A stretch of DNA of 15,592 bases from the NCBI GenBank assembly GCA_018812505.1, contig JAHJDK010000137.1:1-15592 (forward strand), read 5' to 3'. Numbering within the stretch: position 1 is the stretch's first letter; the number at the start of each line of letters is the position of its first letter. Below are positions 1 through 6,316 of this stretch, piece by piece. The stretch comes from Nanobdellota archaeon (GTDB lineage Archaea; Nanobdellota; Nanobdellia; Woesearchaeales; GCA-2686295). Both the position numbers and the translations under genes were made by a program. Under the pieces are notes generated by a model, which did no database searches, had not been told where the DNA came from, and was given only the letters and a program-made list of their open reading frames with translations.

Positions 1-2
1 AA

Positions 3-512
3 GAAGAAGAAATTAAGAAAGAAAAGTTATTAATAAATTCCCTTTTCCCAACTCTACTTCTAAAATATAATAACATTAAAGAATTAACAAATGTAGAAGT
101 CTTTGAAGGATGGGAAGGAATGAAAACTGTATTCTTAGATATGGCACGAGAAATTCCAGAACAAGGAGAAAATTATATTTTTGGAGCAAGTATGGGAAAA
201 CAACCAAAAAAAGCAGATATGTTTTTTGAACAACATAGAAAGCGAATGGAAAAAAAACATTATCATTTAAAAATAATATTTAATGAAGAAATGAGAAATT
301 ATCTTCCAAGAATAAAACCTTATTTAGAAAATCCAATGCATAAAGTAAAATTCTTACATCACGAAACATTTATAGAATTTAATTTTTATAAAGATACAGT
401 ACTATTTACAATACTACAAGAAATGCCACTAATAATAAGATTAAGAAATAATGAAATAGTAGATGCTTTCAAAAAATTTTTTAATACTATGTGGGAACAA
501 GCAAAAGAATAA
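3..512 (+). CDS. TrmB-family transcriptional regulator, C-terminal part (5' partial)
   Basis: The frame that holds an internal ATG at 120 is open without a stop back to the left edge, so the real gene starts outside the window and about 169 codons are visible. The part before the ATG reads EEEIKKEKLL then PTLLLKYNNIKEL and VEVFEGWEGMKTVFLDM, followed by ENYIFGAS. In the TrmB family this order (end of a coiled linker, then VEVFEGxEG and a FGAS-like strand) opens the C-terminal effector-binding domain that follows a winged-helix DNA-binding domain. The winged helix itself would lie to the left and is not seen. TrmB proteins are sugar- or metabolite-responsive repressors/activators; the ligand cannot be told here. 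The gene ends 2 bp before the convergent transporter gene. Family assignment is by motif recognition only. Confidence 0.68.
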   Translation, partial: EEEIKKEKLLINSLFPTLLLKYNNIKELTNVEVFEGWEGMKTVFLDMAREIPEQGENYIFGASMGKQPKKADMFFEQHRKRMEKKHYHLKIIFNEEMRNYLPRIKPYLENPMHKVKFLHHETFIEFNFYKDTVLFTILQEMPLIIRLRNNEIVDAFKKFFNTMWEQAKE

Positions 513-514
513 AC

Positions 515-1144
515 TTATTTCTTCTTAAGCCACCAAACACCTGCATACACAAAAGGAGTGTCAATCAAAGCAAACAAAACTTTGAACAACCAATAAGGAA
601 TTATAAGCGAGAAAATAAACTGAACTGTAAACTTTGGTGCGACATGATAAAACGCTAAAAACATAAACACTGTGGTATCTATAAATTGACTTATCATCGT
701 CGAAACATTATTCCTAAGCCAAAGATACTTACCTTTAGTTTTTCTCTTCAAAAGATCAAAAGCCCAAACATCATGAAGCTGACTCAACGAGAAAGCAATA
801 ATGCTAGCAATAGTCATTCTAAGAGTAGCGCCAAAAATAGAAGCAAAAGCATCCTGATTACCCCAAGTAGAATTAGCAGGCAAGATTATAGAAACATAAA
901 TCATAAACAACCCAAAAGTCATTATTATCAAAGCAACATAAACAAAGTTCTTGGCTCTCTGCTTACCATGAACCTCTGCAATTATATCAGTAACCAAAAA
1001 CATAATAGGAACAAAGAATATACCAACAGAAACCCTGACACCAAACAAAGTAGTAATTTTAGTACCAAGAGTATTAGCCAGAATCAAAGCACCAATAAAC
1101 AAGCCCAGCAACAAATCAGTTTTGAAATCCTTTGACAACACCAT
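515..1144 (-). CDS. yhhQ: VUT family queuosine/archaeosine precursor transporter (YhhQ-like)
   Basis: A polytopic membrane protein of 209 residues with about six hydrophobic segments. The pattern GALILANTLGTKI, FFVPIMFLVTDIIAEVHGK and ISQFIDTTVFMFLAF is the signature of the VUT_1/YhhQ family, which imports 7-deazaguanine precursors (preQ0/preQ1) for tRNA modification. In archaea the product would be archaeosine in the tRNA D-loop, so the gene suggests salvage rather than de novo preQ0 synthesis. I chose the ATG at 1144 over a GTG at 1165 because an AT-rich TATA element on the minus strand (1166-1176) sits about 26 nt upstream of 1144, the spacing seen at other starts here, and because the GTG would lie almost inside that promoter. 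It converges on the TrmB-like gene with 2 bp between stops. Substrate is inferred from family. Confidence 0.85.
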   Translation of the reverse strand: MVLSKDFKTDLLLGLFIGALILANTLGTKITTLFGVRVSVGIFFVPIMFLVTDIIAEVHGKQRAKNFVYVALIIMTFGLFMIYVSIILPANSTWGNQDAFASIFGATLRMTIASIIAFSLSQLHDVWAFDLLKRKTKGKYLWLRNNVSTMISQFIDTTVFMFLAFYHVAPKFTVQFIFSLIIPYWLFKVLFALIDTPFVYAGVWWLKKK

Positions 1145-1165
1145 ATTAAAACAAAGAAAAAGCAC

Positions 1166-1176
1166 TCTTTAAATTA
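1166..1176 (-). promoter_or_regulatory. TATA box for the yhhQ-like gene
   Basis: Read on the minus strand the site is TAATTTAAAGA, centred near 1171. The ATG at 1144 lies about 26 nt downstream, so transcription would start at or next to the start codon (leaderless mRNA). No Shine-Dalgarno sequence precedes this ATG, which agrees with that reading. Confidence 0.45.
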
Positions 1177-1207
1177 TTTTTCATTTAAACATTTTACAAC
1201 ACAACAA

Positions 1208-1247
1208 TTTTTTTAAATAAAAAACATTTCTATAAACTATAAGGGGG
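1208..1247 (+). promoter_or_regulatory. thyA promoter and Shine-Dalgarno site
   Basis: A run of seven T followed by AAATAA (1208-1220) forms an archaeal TATA box. About 26 nt downstream, at the predicted transcription start, lies AAGGGGG (1241-1247), a Shine-Dalgarno-like run 5 nt before the ATG at 1253. The leader would be only about 12 nt. The same arrangement, with almost the same bases and spacing, precedes the thymidylate kinase gene at 3431-3467. Confidence 0.55.
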
Positions 1248-1252
1248 TATAA

Positions 1253-2119
1253 ATGCAAGAATACCTAAACATAATAAAGAAGATTCTAGAAGAAGGAAAA
1301 CCAAAAGATAATCGCACAGGTATAAAAACAATTGCAATAGCAGGAGCCATATTCGAGCATGACATGTCAAAAGGATTTCCACTATTAACAACCAAGAAAG
1401 TACCATTCAGACTCGTCGCTTCAGAACTAGAATTTTTTATAAAAGGAATAACTGATAAGAAATGGCTGCAGGACAGAAAAAATTTTATCTGGAATGAGTG
1501 GTGCAGCCCAGACAAAGTACCATACGGACACGACGCAGAAACAAAAGAAAAAATGATTGCAGAACAAGAACTAGGACCAATATACGGATTCCAATGGAGA
1601 CACTATGGAGCAGAATACAAAGATTACAAAACAGACTACACAAACAAAGGAATTGACCAGCTGAAAAGAGTTGTTGAAACACTCAAAAAAGATCCAACAG
1701 ACAGAAGAATGATAGTTACAGCGTGGAATCCAATAGCACAACCACATATGGCTTTGCCACCATGCCACTATGGATTCCAAGTAACAGTTATAGGAGATAA
1801 GTTGAATCTTATGTGGAACCAACGATCAGTTGACAGTGCTCTTGGATTACCGTTTAACATTGCAAGCTACGCACTACTATTACATCTACTGGCTAAGGAA
1901 AGCGGATTAAAAGAAGGAAAACTCATAGGATTCTTAGGAGATGTACACATATATGAAAATCACATTGAAGGGTTAAAAGAACAACTAAAAAGAAAACAAT
2001 ACCCTTTGCCAAAAATAAAAACTAACAATTTCAAATCAATATTTGAATGGAAGTACGAAGATACTGAAGTAATGGAATACGAAAGTCATCCAGGAATAAA
2101 ATTTGATATAGCAGTATGA
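1253..2119 (+). CDS. thyA: Thymidylate synthase (ThyA type)
   Basis: Converts dUMP and 5,10-methylene-tetrahydrofolate to dTMP and dihydrofolate in the cytoplasm. The 288-residue protein is full length for the ThyA family. Visible are the N-terminal DNRTGIKT loop, the LGPIYGFQWRHYGAEY segment (108-122), the phosphate-binding arginine pair in DPTDRRM (151-152), and the active-site segment LPPCHYGFQV with nucleophile Cys171. The dUMP-binding block WNQRSVDSALGLPFNIASYA (188-207) and GDVHIYENH (229-237) follow, and the C-terminus ends IAV as expected for the lid. The ATG has a strong AAGGGGG site in front. It is followed by a 20-codon ORF and then DHFR, which recycles the dihydrofolate it produces, so the two act as a cycle. 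Confidence 0.97.
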   Translation: MQEYLNIIKKILEEGKPKDNRTGIKTIAIAGAIFEHDMSKGFPLLTTKKVPFRLVASELEFFIKGITDKKWLQDRKNFIWNEWCSPDKVPYGHDAETKEKMIAEQELGPIYGFQWRHYGAEYKDYKTDYTNKGIDQLKRVVETLKKDPTDRRMIVTAWNPIAQPHMALPPCHYGFQVTVIGDKLNLMWNQRSVDSALGLPFNIASYALLLHLLAKESGLKEGKLIGFLGDVHIYENHIEGLKEQLKRKQYPLPKIKTNNFKSIFEWKYEDTEVMEYESHPGIKFDIAV

Positions 2120-2127
2120 GGTAAAAA

Positions 2128-2190
2128 ATGAATGATAACAAAAAAAATGATTTTTTTGGAATCCTCCAAAAATCAGGAGAAGATTTTTGA
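2128..2190 (+). CDS. 20-codon small ORF between thyA and folA
   Basis: The ORF starts at an ATG with GAGGT (2118-2122) 5 nt upstream, a better Shine-Dalgarno than DHFR has, overlapping the thyA stop. It encodes MNDNKKNDFFG followed by ILQKSGEDF and stops at TGA 2188-2190, which overlaps the DHFR ATG as TGATG. This placement is what translational coupling needs: ribosomes ending here would restart on folA. The peptide is charged and hydrophilic with no recognisable domain. It may be a functional microprotein or only a coupling leader; I cannot tell which, and coding status rests on the site geometry alone. Confidence 0.4.
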   Translation: MNDNKKNDFFGILQKSGEDF

Positions 2191-2690
2191 TGGAAGTAAT
2201 AATCATAGCAGCAGTAGCAAAAAACAATGTTATAGGATACAAAGGACAAATACCATGGCACATAAGCGAGGACTTCAAGCACTTTAAAGAAGAAACAATG
2301 AGTTATCCGTGCATAATGGGAGATGTAACATATGAATCATTACCAGAAAATTCTAAGCCATTACCAGGAAGAGAAAATGTTGTGCTGACATTCAACAAAG
2401 AATATCATCCAAAAGGAACCACTGTGATGTACGACTTTGAAAAAGCCATAAATTACTGCAAAAAAAAAGGCTGCAAAAAAATATTCATAACAGGCGGAGC
2501 AACCATTTACAGAATAGGAATGAAATACACAGACAAACTAAAAATAACCAGAATCCAAAAAGAATATAAAGGTGACACGTTTTTCCCCGAGATAGAAGGG
2601 GATGAATGGGCTCTAATCAAAGAAGAGAAACACTACGACGAAAAAGAAAAAGTCGATTATTCATTTCAAACCTTCAAGAGAAAAAAGTAA
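2190..2690 (+). CDS. folA: Dihydrofolate reductase
   Basis: Reduces dihydrofolate to tetrahydrofolate with NADPH, restoring the cofactor that thymidylate synthase oxidises. The 166-residue protein has the usual DHFR length. It shows the N-terminal IIIAAVAKNNVIGYKGQIPW strand and Met20-like loop, the acidic active-site residue Asp28 in SEDFKHFKE, the CIMGDVTYESLP cofactor segment (normally MGRKTYES; the basic RK is replaced by DV here), the NADPH-binding glycines in FITGGATIY (99-107) and GDTFFPEI near 129-136. A TTG directly before the ATG could add one residue, but the ATG overlaps the stop of the preceding small ORF as TGATG and is the more natural start. It lies in the same orientation as thyA, 70 nt downstream. 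Confidence 0.95.
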   Translation: MEVIIIAAVAKNNVIGYKGQIPWHISEDFKHFKEETMSYPCIMGDVTYESLPENSKPLPGRENVVLTFNKEYHPKGTTVMYDFEKAINYCKKKGCKKIFITGGATIYRIGMKYTDKLKITRIQKEYKGDTFFPEIEGDEWALIKEEKHYDEKEKVDYSFQTFKRKK

Positions 2691-2744
2691 AAAAGGGGTC
2701 GAGAGAACAGTGAGGTTAGCTGAACAGCAAAGTTCAAACCATAA

Positions 2745-3413
2745 ATGACTAGACCTAAAAAAAGAATTGGCGTAGTAGGAAACATAGGTGCAGGAAAAAC
2801 ACTTGTATCAAGATTAATATCATCATTCTTTGATTTTGACTTAAAAGAAGAAGTTGTAAACAAAGAAATTCTTGACTTATACTATAGCAATATGAAAAAA
2901 TATGCTTTTCCAACACAAATGTTCTTCTTATCAACAAGATACCAAAACATGCTAAAAATGGAAGCAAATCCAAGATCAGCAGTCATAGACAGGATAATGG
3001 ACGAAGATGTGTGGATATTCTCAAAACAACTAATGATACAAGAAGATATGAGTAAAAAAGATTATGAAATTATTAAGTCAATATACTATAATATGACAGC
3101 ATCACTCACAGAACTAGACTTAACAATATATTTAAGAACAGACCCTGAAGTGTCAAAAGACAGAATCAGAAGAAGATATGAATTAGATCCTAACAGACTA
3201 AATGAAACATCATTAATAGACCCCAACAATCCATACCTTGAACAACTTCACCAAAGATATGAAGAAAGATTCAAAGAAGAAAAATACAAAAATCTAATGA
3301 TAATAGACACAAACAACTTAATGCTGGCAGATGAAAACAACGAAACACCATTCTACCACGGAGACATAATCCCAACACTAGAAGAAATAAAAGATAGATT
3401 ATACACAAACTAA
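2745..3413 (+). CDS. Deoxynucleoside kinase family protein
   Basis: Phosphorylates deoxynucleosides to monophosphates in salvage. The 222-residue protein begins KKRIGVVGNIGAGKT with the Walker A loop at 12-19. It has the substrate-site glutamates in LKEEVVN (34-38), the TQMFFLSTRY helix, the family signature IDRIMDEDVWIF (81-92, usually DRSIYED-like), a thymidine/adenosine-kinase type lid in YLRTDPEVSKDRIRRR and the NPYLEQLHQRYEERF helix near the end. This matches the dNK family that includes bacterial deoxyadenosine/deoxyguanosine kinases; substrate choice cannot be read from the sequence. The start has no Shine-Dalgarno within 12 nt and an in-frame stop lies immediately upstream, so no other start is possible given the position of Walker A. 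It sits 54 nt after folA. Confidence 0.88.
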   Translation: MTRPKKRIGVVGNIGAGKTLVSRLISSFFDFDLKEEVVNKEILDLYYSNMKKYAFPTQMFFLSTRYQNMLKMEANPRSAVIDRIMDEDVWIFSKQLMIQEDMSKKDYEIIKSIYYNMTASLTELDLTIYLRTDPEVSKDRIRRRYELDPNRLNETSLIDPNNPYLEQLHQRYEERFKEEKYKNLMIIDTNNLMLADENNETPFYHGDIIPTLEEIKDRLYTN

Positions 3414-3430
3414 AAGTATTCTATAACAAA

Positions 3431-3467
3431 TTTTTTAAATAATCAGACCTAACCTCAACATAAGGGG
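3431..3467 (+). promoter_or_regulatory. tmk promoter and Shine-Dalgarno site
   Basis: Six T followed by AAATAA (3431-3442) form a TATA box, and AAGGGG (3462-3467) lies 25 nt after the start of AAATAA, 7 nt before the TTG start codon. The element copies the thyA promoter layout, suggesting both genes are expressed together and separately from folA and the deoxynucleoside kinase. The T run may also end transcripts coming from upstream. Confidence 0.52.
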
Positions 3468-3474
3468 ATTAATT

Positions 3475-4149
3475 TTGAAAGGTAAATTTATAGTAATAGA
3501 CGGAACAGACGGCAGTGGGAAAGCCACCCAGACAAGCAAGTTAGTAGAACACCTGAAAAAAGAAGGACTACAAGTAAGAGTTGCAGACTTTCCACAATAC
3601 GGCTTAAAAAGCGCTGGAATGGTAGAAGACTATCTGAACGGCAAGTTCGGAACAGCAGATGAAGTAACCCCAAAACAAGCAAGCATATTCTACGCAATCG
3701 ACAGATACGCAGCAGCCAAGAAAATAAAAAAATGGATTTCAGAAGGAAAAATTGTGATTGCAAACAGGTACACATCATCAAACATGGGACACCAAACCTG
3801 CAAACTAAAAAGCAAACAAGAAATGAACGAATTCCTGGAATGGTTGGAAGAATTAGAATTCAACATCTTCAAAATACCAAAACCAGACATGACACTCATA
3901 CTATACATTCCACCAAGCAAAAACCAAGAACTAGTAGATCAGAAAGGACATAGAAAATACCTAAACGGAGAAAAAAGAGACATACACGAAGCAGACTTAA
4001 ATCATTTAAGAAACGCGTCAGAAGCATACAAGTACTGCGCAAAAAAATACAACTGGCCAATAATAGACTGCACCAAAAATGAGAAATTAATGAGTATAGA
4101 AGAAGTACATGAACTAGTCTGGAACAAGATTAAGGAGATAATTAAATGA
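3475..4149 (+). CDS. tmk: Thymidylate kinase
   Basis: Phosphorylates dTMP to dTDP. The 224-residue protein starts with MKGKFIVIDGTDGSGKAT, where the P-loop is GTDGSGKAT (10-18), followed by the dTMP-site segment ADFPQYG (37-43), the family signature FYAIDRYAAA (72-81) and NRYTSSNMGHQ (97-107). All are standard for the Tmk family, and the length is normal. The start is a TTG, chosen because it is followed at once by the P-loop strand and preceded by AAGGGG at the right distance. The stop overlaps the start of the aldo/keto reductase as ATGA, so the two are likely translated together. With thyA, folA and the dCMP deaminase this gives the path from dCMP to dTDP. Confidence 0.95.
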   Translation: MKGKFIVIDGTDGSGKATQTSKLVEHLKKEGLQVRVADFPQYGLKSAGMVEDYLNGKFGTADEVTPKQASIFYAIDRYAAAKKIKKWISEGKIVIANRYTSSNMGHQTCKLKSKQEMNEFLEWLEELEFNIFKIPKPDMTLILYIPPSKNQELVDQKGHRKYLNGEKRDIHEADLNHLRNASEAYKYCAKKYNWPIIDCTKNEKLMSIEEVHELVWNKIKEIIK

Positions 4150-4979
4150 ACATTCATTCTAAAGTAAAACTAAATAATGGTGTTGAAATGCCTATTCTTG
4201 GATTTGGAACATGGCTTGTTAATGAAATCAAACCAATTCAATGGACTCTGGAGGAAGGTTATGAGTTAATTGACACAGCAATTGCTTATGATAATGAAGA
4301 GTTAATCGGAAAAGCAATAAAAAACTCAGGTGTTCCAGAAAATAAGATATTTATCACAACTAAAATCCCAGATTATCATTACGACAATCCAAGAAACGCG
4401 TTTGAAGAAAGCCTAAAAAAATTAAGAAAAATAGATTTATTACTGGCTCACTCTTCTAAATCAAATAAAAGAGTTGAAGCTTACAAAGTATTAGAAGAAT
4501 TATACAAAGGAAAAAAATGCAGAGCAATTGGCGTAAGCAACTTCACAATTGAACATTTAAAAGAATTATTGAAAAATACAAACATAGTACCAGCAGTTAA
4601 CCAAGTGGAGTTTCACGTTTATTTCTATCAAAAAAAATTATTAGAATTTTGCAAAGAAAAAGGAATTATTCTGCAAGCATACATGCCAATGGCAAGAGGA
4701 AAAGCAAACTTTAAAGATGAAAGATTAAAAAAGATTGCAAAAAAACATTCAAAAACAGTTCCACAAATAATGATTAGATGGATTATACAAAAAGGAATAC
4801 CCACAATTCCAAAATCATCAACCAAAGAAAGAATAATAGAAAACAAAAACATATTCGACTTTGAACTTGATGAAGAAGATATAAATATATTAGATAATAT
4901 TCCTGAACAAAGAGCTTTCTGCTCAGCAAATCCATATTGTAAAAGATTTCGAACGAATGAGAGTAAGTTTTTTAAATAA
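4146..4979 (+). CDS. Aldo/keto reductase family oxidoreductase
   Basis: An NAD(P)H-dependent reductase of the (beta/alpha)8 barrel AKR superfamily, 277 residues. It shows VEMPILGFGTW near the start, the catalytic tetrad as Asp43 and Tyr48 in LIDTAIAYDNEE, Lys73 in TTKIPDY and His102 in LLAHSS, then GKKCRAIGVSNF, VNQVEFHVY and the cofactor phosphate-binding IPTIPKSSTKERI. The closest recognisable group is the 2,5-diketo-gluconate reductase-like AKRs. The stretch after the catalytic His is shorter than in most relatives, which usually carry a WP-containing loop there. Substrate unknown. It overlaps tmk by 4 bp and so is probably translationally coupled to it, an odd partner for a nucleotide kinase; a general aldehyde-detoxifying role or a link to pteridine reduction are both only guesses. 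Confidence 0.88.
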   Translation: MNIHSKVKLNNGVEMPILGFGTWLVNEIKPIQWTLEEGYELIDTAIAYDNEELIGKAIKNSGVPENKIFITTKIPDYHYDNPRNAFEESLKKLRKIDLLLAHSSKSNKRVEAYKVLEELYKGKKCRAIGVSNFTIEHLKELLKNTNIVPAVNQVEFHVYFYQKKLLEFCKEKGIILQAYMPMARGKANFKDERLKKIAKKHSKTVPQIMIRWIIQKGIPTIPKSSTKERIIENKNIFDFELDEEDINILDNIPEQRAFCSANPYCKRFRTNESKFFK

Positions 4980-5029
4980 AAGTCAAATTAAAAAAAATAG
5001 TAAATTAACAAACACATAAAAATTACAAG

Positions 5030-5584
5030 ATGATAATAGGCATTACAGGAACACTAGGAGCAGGAAAAGGAACAATTGGAGAATATTTAGTGAAGAAAAA
5101 AGGATTCAATCATTTCTCTGTAAGAGCAGCTGTTAACAAAGAAATAATAAAAAGAGGACTGCCACTAGGAAGAGATAGTTTAGTAACCGTAGCCAATGAC
5201 ATGAGAAAAAAACATGGATCTAGCTACTGGGTAGAACTATTATATAAAGAAGCTAAAAAGTCAAAAAAAAATTGTGTTATAGAAAGCATAAGAACAGAAG
5301 GAGAAATAAACAACTTGAAGAAAAAAGGAAAATTCATACTATTTGGGATTGATGCAAACCCAAAGATAAGATATGAAAGAATAAAAAAAAGAAAAAGCGA
5401 AAGCGATGATGTGTCATACCAAAAATTTCTCGAAGACGAAAAAAGAGAGTTCACAGCAAAAGATTCAAACGCACAAAACCTATCAAGATGCATAGAATTG
5501 GCAGATTTCAAATTTGAGAATAACAATTTAAGAAGAGAATTATACAAAAAAATCGAAAAAACACTAAAAACAATAGGTGAATAA
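5030..5584 (+). CDS. P-loop nucleoside monophosphate kinase-like protein
   Basis: A 184-residue P-loop protein: MIIGITGTLGAGKGT with Walker A at 7-15, then RAAVNKEIIKRGLPLGRDSLVTVAN, VIESIRTEGEI (83-93) and a LID-like FGIDANPKIRYERIKKRKS. The order resembles the archaeal UPF0200 / dephospho-CoA-kinase-like group and phage-type deoxynucleotide monophosphate kinases. It ends 2 bp before dCMP deaminase, so the pair is almost certainly cotranslated. That pairing favours a deoxynucleotide (for example dCMP or dNMP) substrate, but this is inference from context; a role in CoA or other kinase chemistry cannot be excluded. A TTTTTTAAATAA element at 4968-4979, across the end of the preceding gene, may be its promoter. 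No Shine-Dalgarno is evident. Confidence 0.75.
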   Translation: MIIGITGTLGAGKGTIGEYLVKKKGFNHFSVRAAVNKEIIKRGLPLGRDSLVTVANDMRKKHGSSYWVELLYKEAKKSKKNCVIESIRTEGEINNLKKKGKFILFGIDANPKIRYERIKKRKSESDDVSYQKFLEDEKREFTAKDSNAQNLSRCIELADFKFENNNLRRELYKKIEKTLKTIGE

Positions 5585-5586
5585 AC

Positions 5587-6081
5587 ATGATAAAAAAAGA
5601 AAAACATGTCAGACCAACATGGGATGAATACTTCATGGAAGTAGCAAGAACAATAGCAAAAAGAGCAACATGTGACAGAGGAAGAAGCGGATGCGTAATA
5701 GCCAGAGAAAAACAATTGCTGGTAACAGGATATGTTGGCTCACCAATCGGACTGTCACATTGCGACGAAGTAGGACACCAAATGAGAAAAGTGATTCACG
5801 AGGATGACACAATTTCACAACACTGCGTAAGAACAATACACGCAGAGCAAAACGCTATATGTCAAGCAGCAAAACTAGGGGTTTCAATAAAAGGAGCAAC
5901 ACTCTACTGCAAGATGACACCCTGCAGAGTTTGTGCAATGCTAATCATAAACTCCGGAATAAAAAGAGTTGTCTGTGAAAAGAAATACCATGCAGGCGAA
6001 GAATCAGAACAAATGTTTAAAAAAGCAGGTATAAAAATAGAATACTTTGACAAAGAAATAGAAAAATATGACAATCAATGA
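5587..6081 (+). CDS. dCMP deaminase family protein
   Basis: Deaminates dCMP to dUMP, the substrate of thymidylate synthase. The 164-residue protein carries the zinc and proton-shuttle motif HAEQNA (His85, Glu87) and the second zinc motif TPCRVC (Cys113, Cys116). Upstream are TCDRGRSGCVI and YVGSPIGLSHCDEVGH (49-64), the latter characteristic of deoxycytidylate deaminases rather than free cytidine deaminases, and HCVRTIHAE. Length is usual for the family. It follows the NMP-kinase-like gene by 2 bp. Its stop overlaps by 7 nt the end of the convergent DUF167 gene, so there is no room for a terminator between them. Confidence 0.93.
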   Translation: MIKKEKHVRPTWDEYFMEVARTIAKRATCDRGRSGCVIAREKQLLVTGYVGSPIGLSHCDEVGHQMRKVIHEDDTISQHCVRTIHAEQNAICQAAKLGVSIKGATLYCKMTPCRVCAMLIINSGIKRVVCEKKYHAGEESEQMFKKAGIKIEYFDKEIEKYDNQ

Positions 6082-6311
6082 ACGAACAATAATTTGTCTT
6101 TGCTTTTAAGACCAGACTTTATAGATACTTTCTTCTTTAGCAGCCTAGAAAAAAACTTGACAACCTCAAGGTTGGCCTTGTTCTTATCAGCAGGAGCAGC
6201 GATATCCACTAAAACAATATTATCCTTAAAACCCTTCAAAACATTTTTCTTAGCATTAGGAAAAACTCTCACCCTAAACCTTGAATTAACAATTAATCTT
6301 TCTAAATCCAT
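6075..6311 (-). CDS. DUF167 / YggU family protein
   Basis: A small basic protein of about 78 residues. It has RFRVRVFPNAKKN near the start, then DNIVLVDIAAPADKNKANLEVVKFFSRLL, and VSIKSGLKSKDKLLFV at the end. The combination V-P-x-A-K-K-N, AxPxDxKANxxVxxFLA and IxxGxxSxxK is the DUF167 (YggU/UPF0235) fold. Function of the family is not settled. I take the ATG at 6311, 5 nt after the stop of the geranylgeranyl reductase gene; an in-frame TTG at 6323 would add four residues and overlap that gene. It is the last gene of the minus-strand group. Confidence 0.83.
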   Translation of the reverse strand: MDLERLIVNSRFRVRVFPNAKKNVLKGFKDNIVLVDIAAPADKNKANLEVVKFFSRLLKKKVSIKSGLKSKDKLLFVH

Positions 6312-6316
6312 TTTTT

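Noticed and set aside
686..1135. 149-codon plus-strand ORF inside the transporter gene
   Set aside because: It is rich in Ser, Asn, Lys and Gln with no domain and lies antisense to a clear membrane protein; it is the complement of T-rich codons.
2691..2744. Possible box C/D-like RNA (GTGAGGT, CTGA, ATGA elements) in the folA to kinase gap
   Set aside because: The boxes do not match the consensus or spacing and no paired ends are seen.
2710..2748. 12-codon GTG ORF ending ATGA over the deoxynucleoside kinase start
   Set aside because: Weak start codon, GGGG too far upstream and very short; only the overlap hints at translation.
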